The position numbers and the translations under genes are program-made. From Salmonella bongori NCTC 12419 (lineage in GTDB: Bacteria; Pseudomonadota; Gammaproteobacteria; Enterobacterales; Enterobacteriaceae), in the NCBI RefSeq assembly GCF_000252995.1, contig NC_015761.1, positions 4,216,001-4,280,000 on the forward strand: a DNA stretch of 64,000 nucleotides, read 5' to 3'. Below the pieces are notes generated by a model, which made no database searches, was not told the DNA's origin, and saw nothing but the letters and a program-made list of their open reading frames with translations. Shown here one piece after another: positions 25,850 to 34,824 of the stretch. Positions within the stretch are counted from its first letter, which is position 1. Each line of letters begins with the position of its first letter.

Positions 25850-26902
25850 TCAGTCGTCCGTATCAGAAAAGTTTTTACGCGTTTTTACCTGCGCCATACT
25901 TTCAAGAATTCGGTGATAATTTTCGAAACGGGTTTCCGCAATAGCGCCGTTCTCTACCGCCTTGCGAATGGCGCAGCCTGGATCGGCGTCATGTTTGCAG
26001 TCCCGGTATTTGCAATGGCCCAGATAGTCATGAAATTCGACAAAGCCCTGCGTGATTTGTTCCGGCTCCAGATGCCACAGGCCGAACTCGCGTACGCCAG
26101 GAGAGTCAATCACATCGCCGCCATGCGGGAAATGATACAGACGGGCTGCGGTGGTGGTATGTTGGCCCAGGCCGGAAATGTTCGATACATCATTCGTCAG
26201 AATCTCGTCCTGTAAGCCGAGCAGGGCATTTAACAGGCTGGATTTTCCGACGCCGGATTGTCCGGCAAAAATACTGATGCGGCCGGTTAACGCTTCTTCC
26301 AGCGGTTTCAGACCATCCTGTGTGTGGCTGGAGACCATCAACACGCGATAACCGATATTGCGGTAGATATCCATCTGCTCGTTTACGAAGTCCATGCCTT
26401 CGTCGTCCAGCAGATCGATTTTGTTCAGTACGATCAGCGGCTCAACCTGTAAGGTTTCACAGCCTACCAGATAGCGATCGATGATATTCAGCGATAGTTC
26501 GGGCAAAATCGCAGAAACGATAACGATTTGGTCAATGTTGGCGGCAATAGGTTTCACGCCGTCATAAAAGTCCGGGCGCGTCAATACCGAGGTGCGCTCA
26601 TGCACCGCTTCAACGATGCCTTTCACATTAACGCCCTCGGCGGCGGCTTTGCCTGGACGCCAGACGACGCGATCGCCAGTGACCAGCGAACGAATCGTGC
26701 GGCGGATATTGCAGCGGTGAACCTCACCGCCAGCGGACTCCACATCGGCATGCATACCAAAACGGCTAATAACGATACCTTCAGCAGGCTCGCCAAAGAG
26801 GTTGTCATCGTAATCGGCTTTCTCCGCGGACGTTTTTAAACGACGCTGGTGATTGGCGTTCACACGGCGCTGCTGGCCTTTGGAGAGTTTATTTTTGCTC
26901 AA
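25850..26902 (-). CDS. rsgA: Small-ribosomal-subunit GTPase RsgA
   Basis: RsgA (YjeQ) is a circularly permuted GTPase that helps complete 30S subunit maturation. The G motifs appear in permuted order: NKIDLLDDEG (G4), then GQSGVGKSSLLNALL (G1), then DSPGVREFG (G3). An N-terminal OB domain precedes them, and a zinc-binding domain follows (CKYRDCKHDADPGC). I chose the TTG at 26902, with AGGAG upstream, which yields the 350-residue E. coli length and the N-terminus LSKNKLSKGQQRR. Upstream ATG codons would add 11 residues without family support. Confidence 0.93.
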   Translation of the reverse strand: MSKNKLSKGQQRRVNANHQRRLKTSAEKADYDDNLFGEPAEGIVISRFGMHADVESAGGEVHRCNIRRTIRSLVTGDRVVWRPGKAAAEGVNVKGIVEAVHERTSVLTRPDFYDGVKPIAANIDQIVIVSAILPELSLNIIDRYLVGCETLQVEPLIVLNKIDLLDDEGMDFVNEQMDIYRNIGYRVLMVSSHTQDGLKPLEEALTGRISIFAGQSGVGKSSLLNALLGLQDEILTNDVSNISGLGQHTTTAARLYHFPHGGDVIDSPGVREFGLWHLEPEQITQGFVEFHDYLGHCKYRDCKHDADPGCAIRKAVENGAIAETRFENYHRILESMAQVKTRKNFSDTDD

Positions 26903-27008
26903 TCGTACTGGCTCCTGGTCGCCCATAGTGGGCAAAACATCTATGATACACGCAATTGTAGATGAATATAGTCACAGTGAATGTGACCTCTGAAGGGTGG
27001 AAAATAGC

Positions 27009-27554
27009 ATGAGTGCCGATGAAAACAACCTGATTTGGATCGATCTGGAGATGACAGGTCTGGATCCCGAGCGTGATCGCATTATTGAGATTGCTACACT
27101 GGTAACGGATGCCAGCCTGAATATTCTGGCAGAGGGGCCGACGATTGCGGTACATCAATCCGATGCGCAACTGGCGTTAATGGATGACTGGAACGTGCGC
27201 ACTCATACCGGAAGCGGCCTGGTAGATCGCGTTAAGGCAAGTACAATGAGCGAACGCGATGCTGAGCTGGCAACGATTGAATTCCTGAAAGCGTGGGTGC
27301 CTGCGGGTAAATCGCCGATTTGCGGCAATAGCATCGGCCAGGATCGTCGTTTCCTGTTTAAATATATGCCAGAGTTGGAGGCTTATTTTCATTATCGCTA
27401 TCTGGATGTCAGTACACTCAAGGAGTTGGCGCGCCGCTGGAAACCGGAAATTCTGACCGGCTTTACCAAGCAGGGGACGCACCAGGCGATGGATGATATT
27501 CGCGAGTCGGTAGCTGAACTGGCTTACTACCGCGAGTATTTCATTAAACTGTGA
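27009..27554 (+). CDS. orn: Oligoribonuclease
   Basis: Orn degrades 2-5 nt RNA fragments and pGpG, finishing mRNA decay and c-di-GMP turnover; it is essential in E. coli. The 181-residue protein has the DEDDh motifs: IWIDLEMTGLD (Asp and Glu), GNSIGQDRRFL, and the final HQAMDDIRES with the general-base His and last Asp. The ATG at 27009 is preferred over the GTG at 26997 because it matches the family start MSADENNLIWID. It is divergent from rsgA. Confidence 0.97.
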   Translation: MSADENNLIWIDLEMTGLDPERDRIIEIATLVTDASLNILAEGPTIAVHQSDAQLALMDDWNVRTHTGSGLVDRVKASTMSERDAELATIEFLKAWVPAGKSPICGNSIGQDRRFLFKYMPELEAYFHYRYLDVSTLKELARRWKPEILTGFTKQGTHQAMDDIRESVAELAYYREYFIKL

Positions 27555-27928
27555 TGCGCGAGCCTGATGGCGTTTTATCCGCGCCAGAGCGCTATTGCGC
27601 TCCCTGGTAGGCTGGATTAGCGGCGCCATCCGGCAAAAACAGCGGAGGCTGGAGAGTATGACGCCTTATTCTATTTCTACGTATGTACCTTGCTACCCGT
27701 TTTTTGGCGTAGAGTGCTATTCTGTTTAGGTACCTTTAAACATTGAGTGAAATGTTTTTTGGTGAATAGCGGACATATTGCTCGTTTTTTGTCTTGTTTG
27801 CTGATTTAATCAGCACTCAAACAAAAATCGCGAAAAAATGCGTTCAGGGGCTTGCAGCTAAATGGATTTCTCGTATAATGCGCCTCCCGTAACGACGCAG
27901 AAATGCGAATTACGACAGCATTAAATTT
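27555..27928 (+). promoter_or_regulatory. orn-tRNA gap with stable-RNA promoter
   Basis: No gene is supported in these 374 nt. Degenerate REP-like sequence follows orn (about 27560-27640). A strong promoter precedes the tRNA genes: TTGCAG (27852-27857), 16-nt spacer, TATAAT (27874-27879), then a G+C-rich discriminator GCGCCTCCC typical of stringently controlled stable RNA promoters. Confidence 0.85.
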
Positions 27929-28004
<76 letters not shown>

Positions 28005-28078
28005 AAATTTGTAAAGTACTTGTTAAGTACAGACCACCAATCGCAGGATTTCGAATTGCGACAAGGCGGCAACTGAAT

Positions 28079-28111
28079 GAGTCCTTAGGTGCTTACTGAA
28101 GTAAGTGACTC
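28079..28111 (+). other. Spacer stem-loop between tRNA-Gly genes
   Basis: CTTACT-GA-AGTAAG forms a perfect 6-bp hairpin, enclosed by GAGTC/GACTC. It lies in the spacer of the tRNA transcript and may guide or follow RNase processing. The function is inferred. Confidence 0.5.
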
Positions 28112-28161
28112 AGGCGAGTGAAGGCAGCTAACGCAGTAGCGGTTCGAAAGACGAAGATTAT

Positions 28162-28237
<76 letters not shown>

Positions 28238-28241
28238 ATTC

Positions 28242-28505
28242 TTATCTACAGCCAATTTATCCACAACGAATATCGCGTTGGGGAACGTTTTGTTCCGCTT
28301 TCGTCAGACGCTTGTAAACAGAGTTATCCACAGGCTGGTCTATTGCTCCTGGAATTTGAAAAATCATACCCGAAGAGTGGATTTTATATAACCATTTGAA
28401 ATATATATAAAAAACAAGATTTCAAAATGTTAGGACTATTGTATGCTCCTTTTCTCCCTCTTGAATCGCAATGTGTTTTTATTTTTATACACAGCCTGTG
28501 AATAA
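28242..28505. other. datA: datA-like cluster of five DnaA boxes
   Basis: Five DnaA boxes lie in 264 nt just after the tRNA genes: TTATCTACA (28242), TTATCCACA (28257), TTATCCACA (28324), TTATACACA (28485), and TTATTCACA on the minus strand (28497-28505). Two are perfect high-affinity boxes. In E. coli the datA locus, which titrates DnaA and with IHF promotes hydrolysis of its bound ATP, occupies the same place between the glyVXY tRNAs and queG and also has five boxes. The AT-rich stretch 28381-28430 between boxes 3 and 4 could hold an IHF site; I see no perfect match. No protein gene is supported in the gap 28238-28506. Confidence 0.85.
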
Positions 28506-28506
28506 T

Positions 28507-29646
28507 TCAGGCATCGCGAGGAAGCCCTTTTTCAATTACCCTGACCAGACGCTGTTTTTTCGGTAGTTGCACTTCAATGATGCAGGCATTCCGCTTTTCA
28601 ATTTGTTGCGCAATCGCCCATTCAATATGCTCGTCAAGAAGTGGGTGCTCACCTTGACGGCTTTGCAGCGCGGTAATAATCGCATCGCTCCACGGCGCAT
28701 TTCCCAGCGCAACGGCCACATTGCGCAGCCAGCGTAAATGGCCAATGCGTCGAATCGCAGAGCCTTCAGTAACTTTCAGAAATTGCGCTTCGCTCCAGCT
28801 AAACAGGTCAATCAACGCCGGGGCGTGCAGTGGTTTACGTGGGCTAAAATCCTCTTCATTGGTCAGCTGTGAATAACGATTCCACGGGCAGATAAGCTGG
28901 CAGTCATCGCAGCCGTATATACGGTTGCCTATCAATGGGCGAAACGCTTCCGGAATAGCGCCTTCCAGTTCAATGGTGAGATAAGAGATACAACGCCGTG
29001 CATCCACCGTATACGGTTCGACAATTGCCCCGGTCGGGCAGATGGTCATACAGGCGACACATTTACCGCAACCTTCCCCGACCGGCTTGTCTATCGGTAG
29101 CGGTAAATCAAGTAGCAGTTCGCCCAGGAAAAAGAACGATCCTGCTTCCCGATTAAGAATAAGTGAGTGCTTACCTGTCCAGCCAAGTCCGGCTTTTTCC
29201 GCTAATGGACGTTCAAGAACAGGCGCAGAGTCGACAAAGGGTCTAAAATTCAGCGAACCGCAGTGTTGCTGGATCTGCTCGCCCAGTTTTTTGAGGCGGC
29301 TGCGTAATAGCTTGTGATAATCGCGCCCCAGCGCATATCGGCTAACATAGCCAAGCGTGGGATTCTTCAACGTGCTGGCAAACGCGGCGTTGGCGGGCAG
29401 ATAGTTCATACGTACGCTGATGACACGTAGCGTACCCGGTAAGAGTTCATGGGGCCGGGCGCGCATCATACCGTGGCGCGCCATCCATTCCATCTCGCCG
29501 TGGTATTGTTTAGCCAGCCAGGCCTGCAATGCAGGTTCGGATGCGCTGAGATCAGTATCGGTAATACCGACCTGTTGAAAGCCCAGCTCCAGCCCCCACT
29601 GCTTAATATTTTGCGCTAACTGATTGAGATCGAGGGGCTCTGACAT
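28507..29646 (-). CDS. queG: Epoxyqueuosine reductase QueG
   Basis: QueG carries out the last step of queuosine synthesis in tRNA, reducing epoxyqueuosine with cobalamin and two [4Fe-4S] clusters. The 379-residue protein shows the ferredoxin-like ligands CGKCVACMTICPTGA and CDDCQLICPWN. A C-terminal HEAT-like region follows (IRRIGHLRWLRNVAVALGN). The ATG at 29646 gives the E. coli length; a longer frame upstream overlaps nnr antisense and is not real. Its start codon overlaps that of the divergent nnr by two bases. Confidence 0.96.
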   Translation of the reverse strand: MSEPLDLNQLAQNIKQWGLELGFQQVGITDTDLSASEPALQAWLAKQYHGEMEWMARHGMMRARPHELLPGTLRVISVRMNYLPANAAFASTLKNPTLGYVSRYALGRDYHKLLRSRLKKLGEQIQQHCGSLNFRPFVDSAPVLERPLAEKAGLGWTGKHSLILNREAGSFFFLGELLLDLPLPIDKPVGEGCGKCVACMTICPTGAIVEPYTVDARRCISYLTIELEGAIPEAFRPLIGNRIYGCDDCQLICPWNRYSQLTNEEDFSPRKPLHAPALIDLFSWSEAQFLKVTEGSAIRRIGHLRWLRNVAVALGNAPWSDAIITALQSRQGEHPLLDEHIEWAIAQQIEKRNACIIEVQLPKKQRLVRVIEKGLPRDA

Positions 29647-31192
29647 GATGGACCATAACATGAAGAAAAACCCTGCAAGTATACCACACTCTGTGTGGCC
29701 CGCCGATGAGATCAAACGGCTGGAGCGCGACGCGGCAGATGTCTTCGGGCTCACACTCTATGAATTAATGCTTCGCGCAGGCGACGCGGCGTTTCGGACG
29801 GCCCGCGATATTTACCCTGATGCCCGGCACTGGCTGGTGCTGTGCGGACATGGCAACAATGGCGGCGATGGCTACGTCGTGGCGCGGTTAGCGCAAGCGG
29901 CGGGCATTTGTGTGACGTTGCTGGCGCAGGAGAGTGACAAACCGCTGCCTGAAGAAGCGGCGCAGGCGCGCGAAGCCTGGCTGAACGCAGGCGGAATTAT
30001 CCATGCAGCCGATATTATCTGGCCGGAGACGACAGATTTGATTATCGATGCTTTGCTTGGTACGGGGTTAACCCAGGCACCGCGCGCCCCGGTAGCCAGT
30101 CTGATTGAACAGGCTAACGCCCATCCTGCACCGGTTGTCGCCGTCGATATCCCGTCAGGTCTGCTGGCGCAAACGGGGGCCACGCCCGGCGCGGTGATGA
30201 GTGCCGCGCATACGGTTACATTTATCGCCCTCAAACCCGGCCTGCTTACTGGCAAAGCACGTGATGTCACCGGCGTGCTGCACTATGACGCGCTGGGGCT
30301 GGACGGCTGGCTGGCGGTTCAGACGCCGCCGCTGCAACGTTTTGATGCGACGCAGTTAGGGCAATGGCTAACGCCGCGCCGACCGACCTCGCACAAAGGC
30401 GACCATGGACGGTTGGTGATTATCGGTGGCGACCTGGGGACAGCGGGGGCGATTCGGATGGCGGGCGAGGCGGCGCTACGCACGGGAGCCGGATTGGTCA
30501 GAGTGCTGACCCGCCGTGAAAATATCGCGCCGTTGCTAACGGCCCGCCCGGAACTGATGGTACATGAACTGACGCCTTTGTTACTGGAAGAAAGTCTGTT
30601 ATGGGCCGATGTGGTCGTCATTGGCCCGGGACTTGGGCAACAGGAGTGGGGCAAAAAAGCCTTACAGAAAGTAGAAAATGTCCGTAAACCTATGCTCTGG
30701 GATGCGGATGCGCTGAACCTACTGGCAATCAATCCTGATAAACGTCACAATCGCGTGATTACACCCCACCCGGGAGAGGCTGCCCGTCTGTTGGGGTGTT
30801 CTATTGCAGAAATTGAAAGTGATCGCTTACTTTCGTCACAGCGTCTGGTAAAACGATATGGAGGCGTTGTGGTATTAAAAGGCGCAGGGACGATTGTCGC
30901 CGCCGGACATCACCCTTTGGCTATTATTGACGCCGGTAATGCAGGAATGGCGAGCGGCGGGATGGGTGACGTATTATCCGGCATCATTGGCGCATTGCTT
31001 GGACAGAAGTTTACCCCGTATGATGCGGCATGTGTGGGATGTGTGGCCCACGGCGCGGCGGCGGACTTACTGGCAGCGCGTTATGGCGCTCGCGGCATGT
31101 TAGCGACCGATCTTTTTACTACGCTGCGGCGTATTGTTAACCCTGATGTGATTGACGTAAACCATGATGAATCGAGTAATTCCGCTCCCTGA
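29645..31192 (+). CDS. nnr: Bifunctional NAD(P)HX repair enzyme Nnr
   Basis: Nnr repairs hydrated NADH and NADPH. The N-terminal half (YjeF_N, about 1-215) is the NAD(P)HX epimerase, with CGHGNNGGDGY at about residues 66-76. The C-terminal half is the ADP-dependent dehydratase, a ribokinase-like fold with GDHGRLVIIGGD and the catalytic GNAGMASGGMGDVLSG. The first ATG at 29645 gives 515 residues as in E. coli. The gene is divergent from queG with overlapping start codons and overlaps tsaE downstream by 29 nt. Confidence 0.96.
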   Translation: MMDHNMKKNPASIPHSVWPADEIKRLERDAADVFGLTLYELMLRAGDAAFRTARDIYPDARHWLVLCGHGNNGGDGYVVARLAQAAGICVTLLAQESDKPLPEEAAQAREAWLNAGGIIHAADIIWPETTDLIIDALLGTGLTQAPRAPVASLIEQANAHPAPVVAVDIPSGLLAQTGATPGAVMSAAHTVTFIALKPGLLTGKARDVTGVLHYDALGLDGWLAVQTPPLQRFDATQLGQWLTPRRPTSHKGDHGRLVIIGGDLGTAGAIRMAGEAALRTGAGLVRVLTRRENIAPLLTARPELMVHELTPLLLEESLLWADVVVIGPGLGQQEWGKKALQKVENVRKPMLWDADALNLLAINPDKRHNRVITPHPGEAARLLGCSIAEIESDRLLSSQRLVKRYGGVVVLKGAGTIVAAGHHPLAIIDAGNAGMASGGMGDVLSGIIGALLGQKFTPYDAACVGCVAHGAAADLLAARYGARGMLATDLFTTLRRIVNPDVIDVNHDESSNSAP

Positions 31193-31625
31193 CGAGCAGG
31201 CGACGTTAGACCTGGGGCAACGGGTAGCCAATGCCTGCAATGGCGCGACGGTTATCTATCTGTATGGCGATTTAGGCGCTGGTAAAACGACGTTTAGCCG
31301 GGGATTCTTGCAGGCGTTAGGCCATAACGGCAATGTAAAAAGCCCTACCTATACGCTGGTAGAGCCTTATGCGCTCACTCACGTGATGGTATATCACTTC
31401 GACTTATACCGCCTTGCGGATCCGGAGGAACTGGAGTTTATGGGTATTCGTGATTATTTCGCCAACGACGCCATCTGTCTCGTGGAGTGGCCGCAACAAG
31501 GTAAAGGTGTTCTGCCCGACCCGGATGTCGAAATACACATTGAATATCAGGCTCAGGGGCGTGAGGCGCGTGTAAACGCGGTATCCTCATTGGGTCATTC
31601 GTTGTTGGCGCATTTAGCCGGTTAG
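31164..31625 (+). CDS. tsaE: tRNA threonylcarbamoyladenosine protein TsaE
   Basis: TsaE is the ATPase that works with TsaB and TsaD to make the universal t6A37 modification in tRNAs reading ANN codons. The 153-residue protein has the P-loop GDLGAGKTTFSRGFLQ at about 37-52, the switch-like SPTYTLVEPY, and the conserved LVEWPQQG block. It overlaps nnr by 29 nt, so translation is probably coupled, and precedes amiB by 16 nt. Confidence 0.97.
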   Translation: MMNRVIPLPDEQATLDLGQRVANACNGATVIYLYGDLGAGKTTFSRGFLQALGHNGNVKSPTYTLVEPYALTHVMVYHFDLYRLADPEELEFMGIRDYFANDAICLVEWPQQGKGVLPDPDVEIHIEYQAQGREARVNAVSSLGHSLLAHLAG

Positions 31626-31641
31626 TTATAAAGGTGGCGGG

Positions 31642-32958
31642 ATGATTTATTGCATCAAAAATGCTGTGATAGCAGCCTTAATCCTGCTGTGCGCGCAGGC
31701 GGGTGCCGCCAGTCTCTCCGATATTCAGGTTTCCAACGGTGAGCAGCAGGCGCGCATTACGCTCAGTTTTATCGGCGAGCCGGAGTACGCTTACTCGCAG
31801 GATGGTAAGCGCACCGTTGCGCTGGACATCAAACAGACTGGCGTAATTCAGGGGCTGCCGCTTCAGTTTAGCGGTACTAATCTGGTGAAAACGATCCGCG
31901 CCGGAACACCGAAAGACGCGCAGACTTTAAGGTTACTGGTCGATCTGACGGAAAATGGCAAAACCGAGGCCGTGAAACGGCAAAACGGCGGTAACTATAC
32001 GGTCATTTTCACCATTAACGCCGATGCTCCGCCACCACCGCCAGTAATGGCGAAGCGGGTTGAAAGCGTGCCTCAGCCGGCAGAGCCTGCCCGTAATCCG
32101 TTTAAATCCTCCAACGATCGACTCACTGGCGTGACCAGCAGTAATACCGTCACGCGACCCGCGGCGCGTGCGTCGTCAGGTGTTGGTGATAAAGTGGTGA
32201 TTGCTATTGATGCCGGGCATGGAGGTCAGGATCCGGGTGCGATAGGCCCGGACGGTACACGTGAAAAAAACGTCACCATCGCCATCGCGCGTAAGCTGCG
32301 GACGTTGCTCAATAACGATCCGATGTTCAAGGGCGTGCTGACGCGTGACGGTGACTATTTTATTTCGGTGATGGGACGCTCTGACGTGGCGCGTAAGCAA
32401 AACGCCAACTTCCTTGTTTCCATTCACGCGGATGCCGCGCCAAATCGCGACGCCACGGGTGCCTCCGTCTGGGTATTGTCCAATCGTCGCGCGAACAGCG
32501 AAATGGCAAACTGGCTTGAGCAGCATGAGAAACAGTCCGAACTGCTGGGCGGCGCTGGCGATGTTCTGGCGAACAGTCAGTCAGACCCTTATTTGAGCCA
32601 GGCGGTACTGGATTTGCAATTCGGTCATTCGCAGCGGGTAGGGTATGATGTGGCGACGAATGTGCTCAGTCAGCTGGACGGCGTGGGGTCGCTACACAAG
32701 CGTCGCCCTGAACATGCCAGCCTGGGCGTGCTGCGTTCTCCGGATATCCCGTCCATTTTGGTAGAGACGGGCTTTATCAGTAACCGTGGCGAAGAGCGAT
32801 TGCTGGCGAGCGAGCGTTATCAACAGCAGATTGCTGAAGCCATTTACAAGGGGTTGCGTAAGTATTTTGAAGCGCATCCGCTTCAGTCTGCGCCACAGGG
32901 CGCTTCAGGCCAGACGGCCAGTACTCACCAGCCGGGCGGAATGACCGCCGCGAATTAA
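31642..32958 (+). CDS. amiB: N-acetylmuramoyl-L-alanine amidase AmiB
   Basis: AmiB is a periplasmic zinc amidase that splits septal peptidoglycan during daughter-cell separation and is activated by EnvC at the divisome. The 438-residue protein has a signal peptide (about 1-22, ending GAGA-like AQAGAAS), an AMIN domain to about 125 that targets it to the septum, a proline-rich linker, and the catalytic domain from about 190. Zinc ligands lie in IDAGHGGQDPGA, SIHADAAP and the later VETGFISN glutamate. E. coli AmiB is 445 residues; the difference is in the linker. Confidence 0.96.
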   Translation: MIYCIKNAVIAALILLCAQAGAASLSDIQVSNGEQQARITLSFIGEPEYAYSQDGKRTVALDIKQTGVIQGLPLQFSGTNLVKTIRAGTPKDAQTLRLLVDLTENGKTEAVKRQNGGNYTVIFTINADAPPPPPVMAKRVESVPQPAEPARNPFKSSNDRLTGVTSSNTVTRPAARASSGVGDKVVIAIDAGHGGQDPGAIGPDGTREKNVTIAIARKLRTLLNNDPMFKGVLTRDGDYFISVMGRSDVARKQNANFLVSIHADAAPNRDATGASVWVLSNRRANSEMANWLEQHEKQSELLGGAGDVLANSQSDPYLSQAVLDLQFGHSQRVGYDVATNVLSQLDGVGSLHKRRPEHASLGVLRSPDIPSILVETGFISNRGEERLLASERYQQQIAEAIYKGLRKYFEAHPLQSAPQGASGQTASTHQPGGMTAAN

Positions 32959-32967
32959 GGAGATTTC

Positions 32968-34824
32968 ATGCCGATTCAGGTTCTGCCGCCGCAGCTTGCG
33001 AACCAAATCGCCGCTGGCGAAGTGGTGGAGCGCCCTGCGTCGGTTGTCAAAGAGCTGGTAGAGAACAGTCTGGACGCAGGCGCTACCCGCATTGATATCG
33101 ATATTGAGCGTGGCGGCGCGAAGCTTATTCGTATTCGCGACAATGGCTGCGGCATTAAAAAAGAGGAACTGGCCCTGGCGCTGGCCCGACATGCCACCAG
33201 CAAAATCGCCTCGCTTGACGATCTGGAGGCGATTATTAGTCTGGGGTTTCGCGGTGAAGCGTTAGCCAGTATCAGTTCGGTTTCACGCTTAACGCTGACT
33301 TCGCGTACCGCGGAACAGTCGGAGGCCTGGCAGGCATATGCGGAAGGGCGCGATATGGACGTGACGGTAAAACCCGCCGCGCACCCGGTCGGCACGACCC
33401 TGGAAGTTCTGGATCTCTTTTATAATACGCCTGCCCGCCGCAAATTTATGCGTACCGAAAAAACGGAATTTAATCATATTGATGAGATTATCCGTCGTAT
33501 CGCACTGGCCCGTTTTGACGTCACTTTCAATCTGTCGCACAACGGCAAATTGATACGACAGTATCGCGCTGTCGCCAAAGACGGGCAAAAAGAGCGTCGG
33601 TTAGGTACCATCTGCGGCACGCCATTTCTGGAGCAGGCGTTGGCGATCGAGTGGCAGCATGGTGATCTGACCCTCCGCGGCTGGGTCGCCGATCCGAATC
33701 ACACCACCACGGCGTTGACGGAGATTCAATACTGCTATGTGAATGGGCGCATGATGCGCGATCGCTTGATCAACCATGCTATTCGTCAGGCCTGTGAAAA
33801 CAAATTGGGCGCGGACCAGCAGCCTGCGTTTGTGTTGTATCTGGAGATTGACCCGCATCAGGTGGACGTCAATGTGCATCCCGCCAAACATGAAGTGCGT
33901 TTCCATCAGTCCCGGCTGGTACACGATTTCATCTATCAGGGGGTATTGAGCGTTCTACAACAGCAGACGGAAACGACGCTACCGCTGGAGGAGATACCAC
34001 CCGCGCCGCGGCATATCCCGGAAAACCGTGTCGCCGCAGGGCGTAACCATTTTGCTGAACCTGCTATGCCAGCTGCGGCGCGTGAGCCTGTTACGCCGCG
34101 CTATTCCGGCAGCGCATCGGGCGGCGGGCGTCAGTCCGTTGGCGGCTGGCCTCATGCGCAGACAGGCTACCAGAAGCAGCAGGGCGAGGTTTATCGCGCG
34201 CTATTACAAACGCCCGCGGCGAGCCCTGGTCCGACACCAGAACCAGCTGCGCCTGCGCTTGACGGGCATAGCCAGAGTTTTGGCCGCGTGCTGACGATTG
34301 TCGGCGGAGACTGCGCGCTGCTGGAACGTGAAGGAAATATTCAGCTATTGTCGCTTCCGGTTGCGGAGCGTTGGCTGCGTCAGGCGCAGCTTACACCGGG
34401 GCAAAGTCCGGTTTGCGCGCAGCCGTTGTTGATTCCGCTGCGTTTAAAAGTGAGCGCAGATGAAAAATCCTCGCTGCAAAAAGCCCAACCTTCGTTGGGG
34501 GAATTGGGCATTGAATTTCAGTCTGATGCGCAGCATGTGACCATTCGTGCAGTGCCTTTACCCTTACGACAACAAAATTTACAAATCTTGATTCCTGAAC
34601 TGATAGGCTACCTGGCGCAACAGACTACATTTGCAACGCTCAATATTGCACAGTGGATAGCGCGTAATGTGCAGAGCGAACATTCACAGTGGTCAATGGC
34701 GCAGGCCATATCACTCCTGGCAGATGTTGAGCGGCTATGTCCGCAACTGGTGAAAGCGCCGCCGGGGGGTCTGTTACAACCTGTTGATTTACATTCGGCG
34801 ATGAACGCCCTGAAGCATGAATGA
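32968..34824 (+). CDS. mutL: DNA mismatch repair protein MutL
   Basis: MutL couples MutS mismatch recognition to MutH nicking and UvrD unwinding. The 618-residue protein has the GHKL ATPase motifs ELVENSLDAGAT (about 32-43), IRDNGCGI and SLGFRGEALASISSV, then a proline- and alanine-rich linker (about 335-430), and a dimerisation domain. As usual in enterics the C-terminal endonuclease motif of non-MutH bacteria is absent. The gene overlaps miaA by 8 nt. No repeat-tract slippage that would switch it off is visible in the ATPase region. Confidence 0.98.
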   Translation: MPIQVLPPQLANQIAAGEVVERPASVVKELVENSLDAGATRIDIDIERGGAKLIRIRDNGCGIKKEELALALARHATSKIASLDDLEAIISLGFRGEALASISSVSRLTLTSRTAEQSEAWQAYAEGRDMDVTVKPAAHPVGTTLEVLDLFYNTPARRKFMRTEKTEFNHIDEIIRRIALARFDVTFNLSHNGKLIRQYRAVAKDGQKERRLGTICGTPFLEQALAIEWQHGDLTLRGWVADPNHTTTALTEIQYCYVNGRMMRDRLINHAIRQACENKLGADQQPAFVLYLEIDPHQVDVNVHPAKHEVRFHQSRLVHDFIYQGVLSVLQQQTETTLPLEEIPPAPRHIPENRVAAGRNHFAEPAMPAAAREPVTPRYSGSASGGGRQSVGGWPHAQTGYQKQQGEVYRALLQTPAASPGPTPEPAAPALDGHSQSFGRVLTIVGGDCALLEREGNIQLLSLPVAERWLRQAQLTPGQSPVCAQPLLIPLRLKVSADEKSSLQKAQPSLGELGIEFQSDAQHVTIRAVPLPLRQQNLQILIPELIGYLAQQTTFATLNIAQWIARNVQSEHSQWSMAQAISLLADVERLCPQLVKAPPGGLLQPVDLHSAMNALKHE

